From the NCBI GenBank assembly GCA_944325415.1, contig CALUZW010000004.1:1-64000 (forward strand): a DNA stretch of 64,000 nt, given 5' to 3'. This DNA is from an uncultured Bacteroidales bacterium (GTDB taxonomy: Bacteria; Bacteroidota; Bacteroidia; Bacteroidales; UBA11471). Below, in pieces: positions 31,381-40,019 of the stretch (position 1 is its first letter; every line of letters begins with the position of its first letter). Both the position numbers and the translations under genes were made by a program. The notes under the pieces were generated by a model. That model saw only the letters and a list, made by a program, of their open reading frames with translations, was not told the DNA's origin and did not search any database.

Positions 31381-31408
31381 GGTCTGTTTATCACAGGCCT
31401 TTTCTTTC
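31381..31408 (+). terminator. Terminator after the yqaA-type gene
   Basis: GGTCTGT pairs with ACAGGCC (one G-U) around TTATC, followed by TTTTCTTTC. It probably ends the cysE-to-yqaA transcript. Confidence 0.65.
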
Positions 31409-31790
31409 GGCTACAACTACTCCGACAAACACCAGGGAGGGCAACCACCCGCCACATGTCTTGCGACACCGTGCGAGGCAGGCAACGCCTACGCACGCGC
31501 TTCCGGTCGCCCAACTCTCACCGACAATCGCTCTACACATAATGCCGCTGCCATAAAAAGAAGAGGCGGAGTGTCGTAAAAACTTCGGGAGGGGAGCCAG
31601 CTCTGTCTCACAAAAGAGTTCCTGCACACGCCCTACATTACTGCAACGGAAAGGCACGCTGCAACAATTCTCGGCCACGGAGCAGGTCGCGAAACATTGT
31701 TTACGTCTCATCCCCTATCACCCCCATCTCTCTTTATCCCCACAAAAGCAGCTTCCGCTCAAACACAAACGCCGGCCGACAGCACCGCCG
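31409..31790. other. Gene-free stretch of about 380 bases
   Basis: No convincing gene, RNA fold or promoter was found on either strand. A leftward frame of about 100 codons (31391-31711) is rich in Cys, Val and Gly, has no start signal and runs through the preceding terminator, so it is not called. Confidence 0.5.
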
Positions 31791-31833
31791 GAAAAACAGA
31801 GCGAGGCCCTTCGGAGTTTCCGAAGGGCCTCGC
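31791..31833 (-). terminator. Terminator of secDF
   Basis: A perfect 14-bp stem, GCGAGGCCCTTCGG with its complement, has a 5-base loop and is followed on the minus strand by CTCTGTTTTT. It starts 26 bases past the secDF stop. Confidence 0.92.
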
Positions 31834-31858
31834 TTCATATCGGGTAGGACAGCTTTTA

Positions 31859-34783
31859 TCAAGCAGCCTCAGAAGCCATCATTTTGGTGAATTTCTTCTT
31901 CATCATTTCATAGGCAATGGGCACGGCAACAAACAAGGTCGAATAGGTACCGATAATCACACCGAGCAACATGGCGAAAGAGAAACTGCGGATAGAATCA
32001 CCACCCAAAATAAAGATGGAGAGCAGCACAAGAGCCGTACTCAACGAGGTGCTGATGGTACGCGAAAGGGTACTGTTAAGTGCTTCATTGATGACAAGCC
32101 AACGGTCACGTTTGGGATAAATACCGATAACCTCCCGCACACGGTCGAACACAACCACCTTGTCGTTCACCGAGTAACCGATGTTGGTAAGAATGGCGGC
32201 AATGAAGGTCTGGTCGATTTCCATCGAGAAGGGAAGCAATCCGTTGAAGAGCGAATAAACCAACAGAATAATCACGGTATCGAATGCCAAAGAAGCAAGT
32301 GTACCGACACTGAATGCCAAGTCACGGAACCGTACCAACACATAAAGAGCGATGGCCAAGAGGGAAAGGACAACAGCCCAAACGGCACCGACAGTGATAT
32401 CCTCGGCGATACTCGGACCTACTTTCTGTATACTCATCACATTCTCCGTCTCGAAAGCTTCTTGCGATTTGCCGCCCACCTCATCTTTGAGACCGTTATA
32501 TATCAATGTAAGAATCTCTTGGTCGACCGTGTCGCTCGACTCATTGATGCGGTAATTGGTCGAAATGCGCACCTGGTTGCTTCCACCGATAGTGATGACG
32601 GTAGGAATATTATCTACAAACTGAGGTTTGAGAAGGTCGGCAATCTCCTGGGTGTTAACCGGCTTGTCAAAACGGACGATATAATTGCGGCCGCCCGAGA
32701 ACTCAATACCTTTTTCAAGACCGCGCAAAGCAAAAGAGACACAACCGATAAGCACCAAAACCAAACTCAGTATATAGGCTTTCTTGCGGAACCCGAGGAA
32801 ATTGATTTGCGGGTTGAGCAGCATATTGCGGGTCAAAGGCGTGGTAAAGGAAAGTTTCTTGAACCAATTCTTGTCGAGACCTCTCTCATAGAACAAACGT
32901 GTCATGAACACGGCCGTGAAGAAAGAGCAGACGATACCGATAAGCGTCGTGGTGGCAAAACCTTTGATGGGGCCCGAACCGAAATAGAACAGGATGATAG
33001 CGGTGATGACCGACGTCAAGTTGGAGTCGAAAATGGCCGAGAAAGCGTTTTTATAACCATCGGCAATGGCGTTTCTCAAACTCTTTCCGGCTCGCAATTC
33101 CTCCTTGGTGCGCTCATAAATAAGCACATTGGCATCGACAGCGACACCCAGCGATAGAATCAAACCGGCAATACCCGAAAGGGTGAGCACGGCTTGGAAC
33201 GAAGCCAAAATACCTATCGTGAAGAACATGTTCAAAATAAGCGCCACGTTGGCCACCAAACCGGGTACTACTCCGTAAACACCTATCATATATATCATGA
33301 GGAGTACCAATGCGAATACGAACGAGAGCACACCGCTACGGATAGCCTCTTGTCCCAACGACGGACCGACAACGTCTTCCTGTACGATTTTCACGCTGGC
33401 AGCCATCTTACCGGTCTTCAAGACATTGGCCAAGTCTTTGGCCTCTTCGGGGGTAAATCCGCCCGATATCTGAGACGAACCGTTGGGGATTTCGGTATTG
33501 ACAACAGGGAACGAATAGACATGGTCGTCGAGAACCACAGCCACGCAACGGCCGATATTCTCACGGGTGAGCTGGGCCCAGATTTTGGTACCCTCGGCAT
33601 TCATCGTCATGCTCACAACGGGAGAGTTGGTCAGGGGGTCGAAATCTTCACGGGCATCGTTGATGACATCGCCTTCGAGGGCAGGACGACCGCCGGTGCT
33701 CGATTTCAGAGCTACCAACTGATAGTATTGTTCTTTTTCGTCGATGGCTTTTACCGTCCAGCAGAAACGGAGGTTGGTAGGCAGCATCTCACGCACCTGC
33801 GGCAGAGCGAGGTATGCACTCACGGTGGCGGTGTCGCGGTAGTGGGCATAGCCTACACCGGGGCTGGCTACGGGCTGACCGTTCTGCGAGATAGCGGGTT
33901 GCAAGCGGGAGAAAAGCGGGTTCTGACGTTTCCACAACGCCTCTTCTTCGCTTTCGCGGGTCAGTTCCGAGAGGTCGCCTTCGGCGCTTTTCTCTTCGGC
34001 AACTACCGGTTCGCCGTTGTTTTCCATACGGGCAATCAGGTCGTTGGCGGCAGCCAGGCGCGAGTAGATTTCGTTGAAGTTGTAGGTTTCCCAGAATTCG
34101 AGGTTGGCGCTACCTTGGAGCAACTTGCGCACACGCTCGGGCTCTTTCACACCGGGCAACTCGATAAGGATGCGGCCGTCTTTTTCGAGACGTTGGATGT
34201 TGGGCGAAACCACACCGAAACGGTCGATACGGGTACGGAGCACGTTGAAGGAGTTGTCGATGGCGCTGTTCAACTCTTCGCGCAATACAGCCACAACCTC
34301 ATCGTTGGTGGCGCTGGGAGCGATTTTCTCTTTCAGCTGGTAGGTGCTGAATATGGAAGCCAAACGGATATTCGGATCGAGTTTCTTATATTCGTCGACA
34401 AAGATAGCCAGGAAGTCGGCATTGTCGGCCTGGTTGGCCGTAGCGGCATCAAGGGCAGCATTGAACTTGGCGTCGGGGTTGTTGTTGGAAAGCGAACGCA
34501 GCACGTCGGCAACCGAAATTTGCAGCGTAACGTTCATACCGCCTTTCAGGTCAAGGCCGAGGCCCACCTCCATCTCATTACACTGTTTCAGGGTGTAATA
34601 GCCGAGATAGACTTTCTCGGTGGCCATGGAATCGAGATAATTCTTGTAAGCAACAGGGTCGCCATTGGAAATTTCCTCTGCTTTCTTGTTATAGTAACGC
34701 GTTACAAACGAGAAAGAGATGTAGAAAAGGCATACCAAAGTCAGCAGAACTGCTAAAACCCTTATGAATCCTTTGTTTTGCAT
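31859..34783 (-). CDS. secDF: Protein translocase SecDF (fused)
   Basis: Proton-driven membrane chaperone that pulls secreted proteins out of the SecYEG channel. The 974-residue product is a SecD-SecF fusion, the normal form in Bacteroidota. The first half starts with one transmembrane helix, then a P1 head domain beginning VGLGLDLKGGMNVTLQISV (SecD signature), and five further helices with GVAVDANVLIYER. The second half repeats the plan with FSGGRNYIVRFDKPV and NIGYSVNDKVVVFDRVRE (SecF). An insertion around 270-330 rich in Glu and Asn lies in the head. Monocistronic. Confidence 0.97.
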   Translation of the reverse strand: MQNKGFIRVLAVLLTLVCLFYISFSFVTRYYNKKAEEISNGDPVAYKNYLDSMATEKVYLGYYTLKQCNEMEVGLGLDLKGGMNVTLQISVADVLRSLSNNNPDAKFNAALDAATANQADNADFLAIFVDEYKKLDPNIRLASIFSTYQLKEKIAPSATNDEVVAVLREELNSAIDNSFNVLRTRIDRFGVVSPNIQRLEKDGRILIELPGVKEPERVRKLLQGSANLEFWETYNFNEIYSRLAAANDLIARMENNGEPVVAEEKSAEGDLSELTRESEEEALWKRQNPLFSRLQPAISQNGQPVASPGVGYAHYRDTATVSAYLALPQVREMLPTNLRFCWTVKAIDEKEQYYQLVALKSSTGGRPALEGDVINDAREDFDPLTNSPVVSMTMNAEGTKIWAQLTRENIGRCVAVVLDDHVYSFPVVNTEIPNGSSQISGGFTPEEAKDLANVLKTGKMAASVKIVQEDVVGPSLGQEAIRSGVLSFVFALVLLMIYMIGVYGVVPGLVANVALILNMFFTIGILASFQAVLTLSGIAGLILSLGVAVDANVLIYERTKEELRAGKSLRNAIADGYKNAFSAIFDSNLTSVITAIILFYFGSGPIKGFATTTLIGIVCSFFTAVFMTRLFYERGLDKNWFKKLSFTTPLTRNMLLNPQINFLGFRKKAYILSLVLVLIGCVSFALRGLEKGIEFSGGRNYIVRFDKPVNTQEIADLLKPQFVDNIPTVITIGGSNQVRISTNYRINESSDTVDQEILTLIYNGLKDEVGGKSQEAFETENVMSIQKVGPSIAEDITVGAVWAVVLSLLAIALYVLVRFRDLAFSVGTLASLAFDTVIILLVYSLFNGLLPFSMEIDQTFIAAILTNIGYSVNDKVVVFDRVREVIGIYPKRDRWLVINEALNSTLSRTISTSLSTALVLLSIFILGGDSIRSFSFAMLLGVIIGTYSTLFVAVPIAYEMMKKKFTKMMASEAA

Positions 34784-34840
34784 TGTGATTATTACTTTTT
34801 ATGTTTTTGAAAATTATTTTTGTGTATTCGATTTAAGGTG

Positions 34841-34876
34841 CAAATATATGGCTTTTTTCGGTTACGGCTGCAAAAA
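34841..34876 (-). promoter_or_regulatory. Probable promoter of secDF
   Basis: On the minus strand TATATTTG (34848-34841) is a perfect -7 element 57 bases upstream of the start. A T-rich TTTTTG (34876-34871) lies 22 bases above it, slightly farther than usual. Confidence 0.55.
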
Positions 34877-34954
34877 TACTAATTTTTGTCTACTCGGAAG
34901 CCAAAAAAGAAGTTATATTTCAAGGAGAAAAGCGCTATTTCTGCATCTTTGTCG

Positions 34955-34962
34955 TATCTTTG
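34955..34962 (+). promoter_or_regulatory. -7 element upstream of the Ig-like lipoprotein gene
   Basis: TATCTTTG lies 22 bases before the ATG at 34985. It gives a very short leader; no -33 element of good quality is seen. Confidence 0.5.
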
Positions 34963-34984
34963 CCGTCGAGAACAACCTACATAC

Positions 34985-36925
34985 ATGAACCTGCATCGCC
35001 CTCTTCACAACCGGCCCGGAAAGGGCCTTGCCGCCGCCCTTGCCATTTTCATAGGGGTGTGCTGCTTCTCCTGCGCCAACATGGGCCGCCCCGGCGGGGG
35101 GCCCAAAGACGAGACGCCCCCGGTATTGAAGAAGAGCAATCCGCCGATAGGTACACTCCACTACGACAAGAACAAGATCACGCTCGAATTTGACGAAATA
35201 GTCCAAATCGAAAGCCCCAACGAGAAAATCATCATCTCGCCCCCACAGACCCAGATGCCGCAGATAACCAGCCTAGGCCGCACCGTCTCCATCGTGCTGA
35301 ACGACTCGATGAAGCCCAACACCACCTACACCATCGACTGCGGCGACGCTATTGTCGACAACAACGAGAAGAACAAACTGCTCGATTTCAGTTTTCACTT
35401 CTCGACCGGCGACCACATAGACACCCTCGAAATGTCGGGCATACTGCTCAACGCCTCCAACCTCGAACCGGTGAGCGACATGCTGGTGGGCATCTATGCC
35501 CAACTGGCCGACACGGCCTTTACCACCCAACCTTTCCTGCGCATGAGCCGCACCGACGAATACGGCCGCTTCACCGTGCGTAACATCGCCGAGGGCACCT
35601 ACCGCATCTTCGCCCTCAAAGACGGCAACCGCAACTACTTCTTCGACAACGCCACCGAAGACATTGCCTACCTCGACTCGGTCTTCACCCCCACCGTCAC
35701 CATGGAGTGGCACAGCGACACGATATGGGCCGACACCAGTACCATCGACACCATCATCACCTCGCTGCAACCGCACTACCGCCCCGATGGCATCGTGCTG
35801 CGCGCCTTCAATGAAAACTACAAGGCCAGCTATTTCGAAAAATACGACCGCAACGACCGGCGCAAAGTAACCCTCTTCTTCTCGGCACCCCAGGACTCGC
35901 TGCCGCTCATTACCCCGCTGAACTTCCCCGCCGAAGATTGGGCCATCATCGAGAAGAGCGCGACCAACGACACCCTTACCTACTGGCTGCGCGACTCACT
36001 TGTCTACAACAACGACTCGCTGCGCATCGTGGCACGCTACCTCCGCACCGACTCCCTGCAACAGCTCTCGTTCTACAACGACACCATGCAATGGGTCTAC
36101 CGCGAAAGAAAACGCTCGTCGCGCAACAAAAAGAAATCGGACGACACCGATACCCTGCCGCCACCCATCGAGTTCATGCCCATAGAGAACCGTAGCGGCA
36201 CGACCATCGACTACTACGCCTCGCCGGTCTACATATTCGGCCAGCCGGTGAAACGTCTCGACACGCTTGCGGTGCATCTCGAACGCAAAGTCGACACCCT
36301 CTGGGTGCCGGTCGACGAATACTCGTTCCTGCCCGAACCCGAACAGCCCCGTGCCTACCGGTTGAGAAACAAATGGGTATCGGGCGGCGAATATCGCTTC
36401 ACACTCGACTCCCTAGCTGCCGAGAGCATCTACGGCAACCCCACCAATACCCTGTCCCACAACTTCAAGGTAAAGGCCATAGAAGAATATTCCAACCTGC
36501 TGGTGCGCACCATCGGCATTACGGGCCCGGCGTTTGTAGAACTGCTCAACAACTCCGACCAGCCCATCTACAAGGCCCGGGTGAAAAACGGCTCGGCCCT
36601 CTTCCGCTATGTCAATCCCGGCACCTATTATATGCGGTTGTGCATCGACAGCAACGACAATGGGGTGTGGGATACCGGCAACTATCGGGAGAAACGGCAA
36701 CCCGAAGAGGTGTTTTACTACCCCGGCAGCCTTTCGCTGCGGGCCAACTGGGACGTAGACCAGTCGTGGGACGTCTATGCCACCCCCATCGAGAGCCAGA
36801 AGCCCTACGACATCGTCAAGAACAAGCCCAAAGACGCTCAGACCGATACACAGGCCGAGGAAGAGGAACAAGGCCCCATCTACTCCAACCAGCCCACCCT
36901 CACCGGCGGCCGCACCAGCCGCTGA
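34985..36925 (+). CDS. Ig-like-domain lipoprotein (Big_5 type)
   Basis: The 646-residue product has a long basic N-terminus, a hydrophobic segment and a lipobox-like FSC with cysteine at 30. An N-terminal Ig-like region begins PPVLKKSNPPIGT and contains ITLEFDEIV, the usual start of bacterial Ig-like domain 5 (PF13205). Further beta-rich segments follow, including a prealbumin-like GRFTVRNIAEGTYRIFALKD and a similar GTYYMRLCIDSNDNGVWDTG near the C-terminus. Such proteins are conserved in Bacteroidales and are expected in the envelope; the role is unknown. The ATG at 34985 follows the -7 element; the frame extends upstream but past the promoter. Confidence 0.82.
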   Translation: MNLHRPLHNRPGKGLAAALAIFIGVCCFSCANMGRPGGGPKDETPPVLKKSNPPIGTLHYDKNKITLEFDEIVQIESPNEKIIISPPQTQMPQITSLGRTVSIVLNDSMKPNTTYTIDCGDAIVDNNEKNKLLDFSFHFSTGDHIDTLEMSGILLNASNLEPVSDMLVGIYAQLADTAFTTQPFLRMSRTDEYGRFTVRNIAEGTYRIFALKDGNRNYFFDNATEDIAYLDSVFTPTVTMEWHSDTIWADTSTIDTIITSLQPHYRPDGIVLRAFNENYKASYFEKYDRNDRRKVTLFFSAPQDSLPLITPLNFPAEDWAIIEKSATNDTLTYWLRDSLVYNNDSLRIVARYLRTDSLQQLSFYNDTMQWVYRERKRSSRNKKKSDDTDTLPPPIEFMPIENRSGTTIDYYASPVYIFGQPVKRLDTLAVHLERKVDTLWVPVDEYSFLPEPEQPRAYRLRNKWVSGGEYRFTLDSLAAESIYGNPTNTLSHNFKVKAIEEYSNLLVRTIGITGPAFVELLNNSDQPIYKARVKNGSALFRYVNPGTYYMRLCIDSNDNGVWDTGNYREKRQPEEVFYYPGSLSLRANWDVDQSWDVYATPIESQKPYDIVKNKPKDAQTDTQAEEEEQGPIYSNQPTLTGGRTSR

Positions 36926-37015
36926 CAGGCCGGCATCGCACCAGACCTTATCTTTTGAAACCGCTCCGTTTTTACAAAAATTTCCATCTATGCGGTATTT
37001 TGTTAAAAAAAGTAT

Positions 37016-37023
37016 TACATTTG
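37016..37023 (+). promoter_or_regulatory. -7 element of the sulP promoter
   Basis: TACATTTG lies 28 bases upstream of the SulP start. TTTG at 36999-37002 is only 13 bases away, too close for the normal -33 spacing. Confidence 0.5.
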
Positions 37024-37051
37024 CGGCTTCAAAAAATTTTAAGGTAAACCT

Positions 37052-38737
37052 ATGAAGATTGATTTTCAGCCCAAACTGTTGGAAGGATTGCGCCACTACT
37101 CGCGCGAAAAATTCATGGCCGACCTCATGGCCGGTATCATTGTGGGCATCGTAGCATTGCCGCTTGCCATCGCATTCGGTATCGCATCGGGCGTAACACC
37201 CGAAAAAGGTCTCATCACCGCCATCGTCGGCGGCTTCATCGTCTCGGCCCTGGGCGGCAGCTCGGTGCAGATAGGAGGCCCCACCGGCGCATTCATCGTC
37301 ATCGTATTCGGTATCATACAGGGCTACGGCCTCGAAGGGCTTGCCATCGCAACGGCCATGGCAGGCGTCATGCTGGTCATGATGGGTCTCTTCCGTCTGG
37401 GCGGCATCATCAAGTTCATACCCTACCCCATTGTCGTGGGTTTCACCAGCGGTATCGCCCTCACCATCTTCACCACACAGGTCAAAGACCTGCTGGGCCT
37501 TACCGTCGACAAGCTCCCGGCCGACTGTCTCTCGCAGTGGGCCGTCTACTTCCGGCACCTCGACACCATCAACCCGCTGTCGCTCTTCATTGGCGTGGCC
37601 AGTATTCTCATCATCGCCGTCATGCCCAAGATATCGCGCAAGATACCGGGTTCGCTGGTAGCCATCATCATCATGACGGTCGTTGCCTACCTTATGAAAG
37701 AGGTATGGGGCATCACCGGTATCGAAACCATCGGCGACCGGTTCGACATCAGCAACGAGATACCCGACCCACAGCCACTCCACCTCGACATGGCCACCAT
37801 CAACCAGCTGCTCTCGCCGGCCTTCACCATCGCCATCTTGTGTGCCATCGAGTCGCTGCTCTCGGCTACTGTGGCCGACGGTGCCGTGAGCGAACACCAC
37901 AACTCCAATACCGAACTCATAGGTCAGGGCGTCGCCAACATCGTCGTGCCCTTCTTCGGCGGTATTCCCGTGACAGGAGCCATCGCCCGCACCATGACCA
38001 ATATCAACAACGGCGGCCGCACCCCCGTAGCCGGCATCATACACGCCGTGGTGCTACTGGCCATCTTCCTGCTGCTCATGCCACTTATCAAACTCGTACC
38101 CATGGCCTGCCTGGCCGGCGTACTCGTAATCGTGGCCTACAACATGAGCGGTTGGCGCACCGTGCGTTCGCTGCTGAAAAATCCCAAGTCCGATGTAGCC
38201 ATTCTCGCCACGACATTCATTCTCACCGTCGTCTTCAACCTCACCATCGCCATCGAGATAGGTCTGCTGCTGGCCGTGCTGCTCTTCCTGCGCCGTGTGT
38301 CGGAGAATGTGCAGATTTCGGTATTGAAAGATGAGCTCGACGTGGCCCAGGGCACCGAGATGACCCAGCACGAGACGCTGAATATCGCCAAAGGCGTGGA
38401 GGTATACGAAATCAACGGTCCGTTCTTCTTCGGAGTGGCCACGAAGTTCGATGAAGTGATGCGCGAGATGGGCGACAAACCGGTGGTGCGCATCATTCGC
38501 ATGCGCAAAGTGCCTTTCATCGACTCGACCGGCCTGCACAACCTGCAAATACTCGTCGAGTCGTCGCACCGCGAGGGCATACGGGTCATACTCTCGGGTG
38601 TCAACCCCTCGGTACAGGAAACACTCTACAAGTCGGGGCTCAACAAAATCATCGGCAACGAAAACATCTGCGACCACATATCCAAGGCCGTAGAAAAGGC
38701 CAACGCCCTCGTCGAGCTCAACGAGAAACTGAAATAA
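37052..38737 (+). CDS. SulP-family inorganic anion transporter
   Basis: Inner-membrane secondary transporter of the SLC26/SulP family (sulfate, bicarbonate or other anions). The 561-residue product has about 12-14 helices, with the family signature near ALPLAIAFGIASGVTPEKGL and GSSVQIGGPTGAFIVIV, and a cytosolic STAS domain from about 435. The STAS loop RKVPFIDSTGLHNL (Ser near 491) carries the residue phosphorylated in anti-sigma antagonists, here of unknown role. The substrate cannot be told; no carbonic anhydrase or sulfate gene adjoins. Confidence 0.92.
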   Translation: MKIDFQPKLLEGLRHYSREKFMADLMAGIIVGIVALPLAIAFGIASGVTPEKGLITAIVGGFIVSALGGSSVQIGGPTGAFIVIVFGIIQGYGLEGLAIATAMAGVMLVMMGLFRLGGIIKFIPYPIVVGFTSGIALTIFTTQVKDLLGLTVDKLPADCLSQWAVYFRHLDTINPLSLFIGVASILIIAVMPKISRKIPGSLVAIIIMTVVAYLMKEVWGITGIETIGDRFDISNEIPDPQPLHLDMATINQLLSPAFTIAILCAIESLLSATVADGAVSEHHNSNTELIGQGVANIVVPFFGGIPVTGAIARTMTNINNGGRTPVAGIIHAVVLLAIFLLLMPLIKLVPMACLAGVLVIVAYNMSGWRTVRSLLKNPKSDVAILATTFILTVVFNLTIAIEIGLLLAVLLFLRRVSENVQISVLKDELDVAQGTEMTQHETLNIAKGVEVYEINGPFFFGVATKFDEVMREMGDKPVVRIIRMRKVPFIDSTGLHNLQILVESSHREGIRVILSGVNPSVQETLYKSGLNKIIGNENICDHISKAVEKANALVELNEKLK

Positions 38738-38751
38738 TAATCTTCCCCCCA

Positions 38752-38791
38752 ATAAAAAGAGAAACGGCTGTCTCCGCAGGGAGACAGCCGT
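38752..38791 (-). terminator. Terminator of the 38830-39375 gene
   Basis: ACGGCTGTCTCC pairs with GGAGACAGCCGT around a 4-base loop. On the minus strand it runs into TTCTCTTTTTATT. It may also stop sulP transcripts, although the plus-side tail CATTATTAT is weaker. Confidence 0.82.
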
Positions 38792-38829
38792 CATTATTAT
38801 CGGTGAATCAGCTATCGGGGAAAACAATT

Positions 38830-39375
38830 CTAATCCTGCCGCTCTTCTCCTCGTGGAAGATGCTCCAACAGAATAGTATGTTTCGTTTTTACGCGAACCT
38901 TAAAAAGGGCATCGTCGCTGCTGACCCGCAAATAATTGAAATCGGGTATGATTATAAACCCTCCATTTCCATAGTGAGAATTCTCCCAAGAATATATCCA
39001 CTTGTCCCAATAAACGGTCCGGCCTTTTTTGTCCTTAAAGATGATCACATCTTGCATAATACCGAACGAGTCCATCACATCTTGCATACTGGCATCGGCA
39101 ATAACGCCGAACGATGCCATCACCTCTTCCGAACAACCGTTCTCATAATAATACATCGTGTCCCACTGAAACGGGGTGAGGTGCGACAGGTCGACTATGG
39201 TATCGCTTGTATTCCAGCCGGCCAACATCATTCGGTCGAAATGGCTGTACTCGTCCTTGTTACACCGCATGAGAAAAAGCAATATAATCACTCCCACACA
39301 GCAGGAGAAAATCAGCAGGACATTCTTTATGCCTCGCAAAATCCGTTTAATCAGAGTACAAATTGAAATACGCAT
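38830..39375 (-). CDS. Small membrane-anchored protein of unknown function
   Basis: The 181-residue product has a basic N-terminus, one hydrophobic segment (about 18-36, NVLLIFSCCVGVIILLFLM) and a soluble domain of about 140 residues with many Trp and Tyr (NGGFIIIPDFNYLRVSSDDALF). I do not recognise the family. The gene is AT-rich compared with its neighbours on both sides and has a good terminator. Its start overlaps the end of a broken frame (39347-39715), as if it were the second gene of a coupled pair. It may be recently acquired. Confidence 0.65.
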   Translation of the reverse strand: MRISICTLIKRILRGIKNVLLIFSCCVGVIILLFLMRCNKDEYSHFDRMMLAGWNTSDTIVDLSHLTPFQWDTMYYYENGCSEEVMASFGVIADASMQDVMDSFGIMQDVIIFKDKKGRTVYWDKWIYSWENSHYGNGGFIIIPDFNYLRVSSDDALFKVRVKTKHTILLEHLPRGEERQD

Positions 39376-39715
39376 TATTCTTTTGGTTTATCATTCCGTT
39401 CTCGCCTATCGTTTCATATTCACTCTTGGCTTTTTCATATCTTTCTGCCGAAGTGAGAACATAGGTAAAGTTGTCGGATAACGAAGAGTCTTAATTTTTA
39501 TAGGCCTCCTTTTGCAAAGATAGCATTTTTCCCGAATCATCATCTGCCCCGGGGTTATATACAAGAAATTCATCTCTCTTTTTTTCATTTTCATCGTACC
39601 ATAACAATGAAAATGCATTTTTGTCGGAATATAAATCGGCCATAAATTTTATTTTTGAATTATTTCTGGCAAAAATATCTCCGTAAGCCATCTTTCCCGT
39701 GTGATATTTATACAA
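39347..39715 (-). pseudogene. Interrupted reading frame upstream of the small membrane protein
   Basis: One minus-strand frame runs from 39715 through a TAA at 39493-39491 and then stays open for 46 more codons to a TAA at 39349-39347. Both halves look protein-like: KFMADLYSDKNAFSLLWYDE before the stop, and DSSLSDNFTYVLTSAERYEK after it. The part before the stop may be a real 66-residue gene from ATG at 39691. Farther upstream a related-looking fragment, GNYTGPDDDSF, is in another frame, joined by one extra T in a TTTT run. I read this as a decayed gene in an AT-rich islet; the family is unknown. Confidence 0.35.
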
Positions 39716-39821
39716 AACGAATCATCATCCGGCCCAGTATAGTTTCCAACACCCAAGCGGCTGTTCACGCCCTATATCGGTTTCGTTTTCGGAGAGAATT
39801 ATTTTTCTTTCGATTATCTTC
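39716..39821. other. AT-rich stretch between the broken frame and the metK promoter
   Basis: No intact gene is seen. The minus strand holds short protein-like fragments (for example LSENETDIGREQPLG near 39750-39800) that may belong to the same decayed gene. From 39822 on the metK promoter and leader take over. Confidence 0.35.
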
Positions 39822-39852
39822 TTGCACAACTCGCAAAAAAGATGTTACTTTG
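39822..39852 (+). promoter_or_regulatory. Probable promoter of metK-metY
   Basis: TTG (39822-39824), 20 bases, TTACTTTG (39845-39852), one mismatch to TAnnTTTG. It predicts a leader of about 160 bases. Confidence 0.55.
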
Positions 39853-39977
39853 CAGCCACGATATGTGGATGGATTTGGCTGCTTGCAACCACACTAAAAA
39901 ACTGCTAAAACGGTAATTACCCCCGCCCCGACCCCTACGGCCGGAAAACCGCCCCGCATTTTTCTCCCCCTCCATCT

Positions 39978-40017
39978 CTTATCGGAAGTTATTTTTTTAA
40001 CCGACAAAAACGATAAG
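39978..40017 (+). promoter_or_regulatory. Inverted repeat at the metK start
   Basis: CTTATCG (39978-39984) can pair with CGATAAG (40011-40017), which ends two bases before the metK ATG. An overlapping alternative stem, TCGG/CCGA, uses some of the same bases. The two folds exclude each other, so the region could gate translation. It does not match a SAM riboswitch class that I know. Confidence 0.35.
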
Positions 40018-40019
40018 AA

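Noticed and set aside
31391-31711. Leftward cysteine-rich frame of 106 codons
   Set aside because: No start signal, unlikely composition, and it crosses the terminator of the preceding operon.
31697-34756. Two long rightward open frames opposite secDF
   Set aside because: Both lie antisense to the clear SecDF gene and have no protein features or start signals.
39860-40019. SAM riboswitch upstream of metK
   Set aside because: No core of a known SAM riboswitch class was recognised; only the simple inverted repeat is reported.
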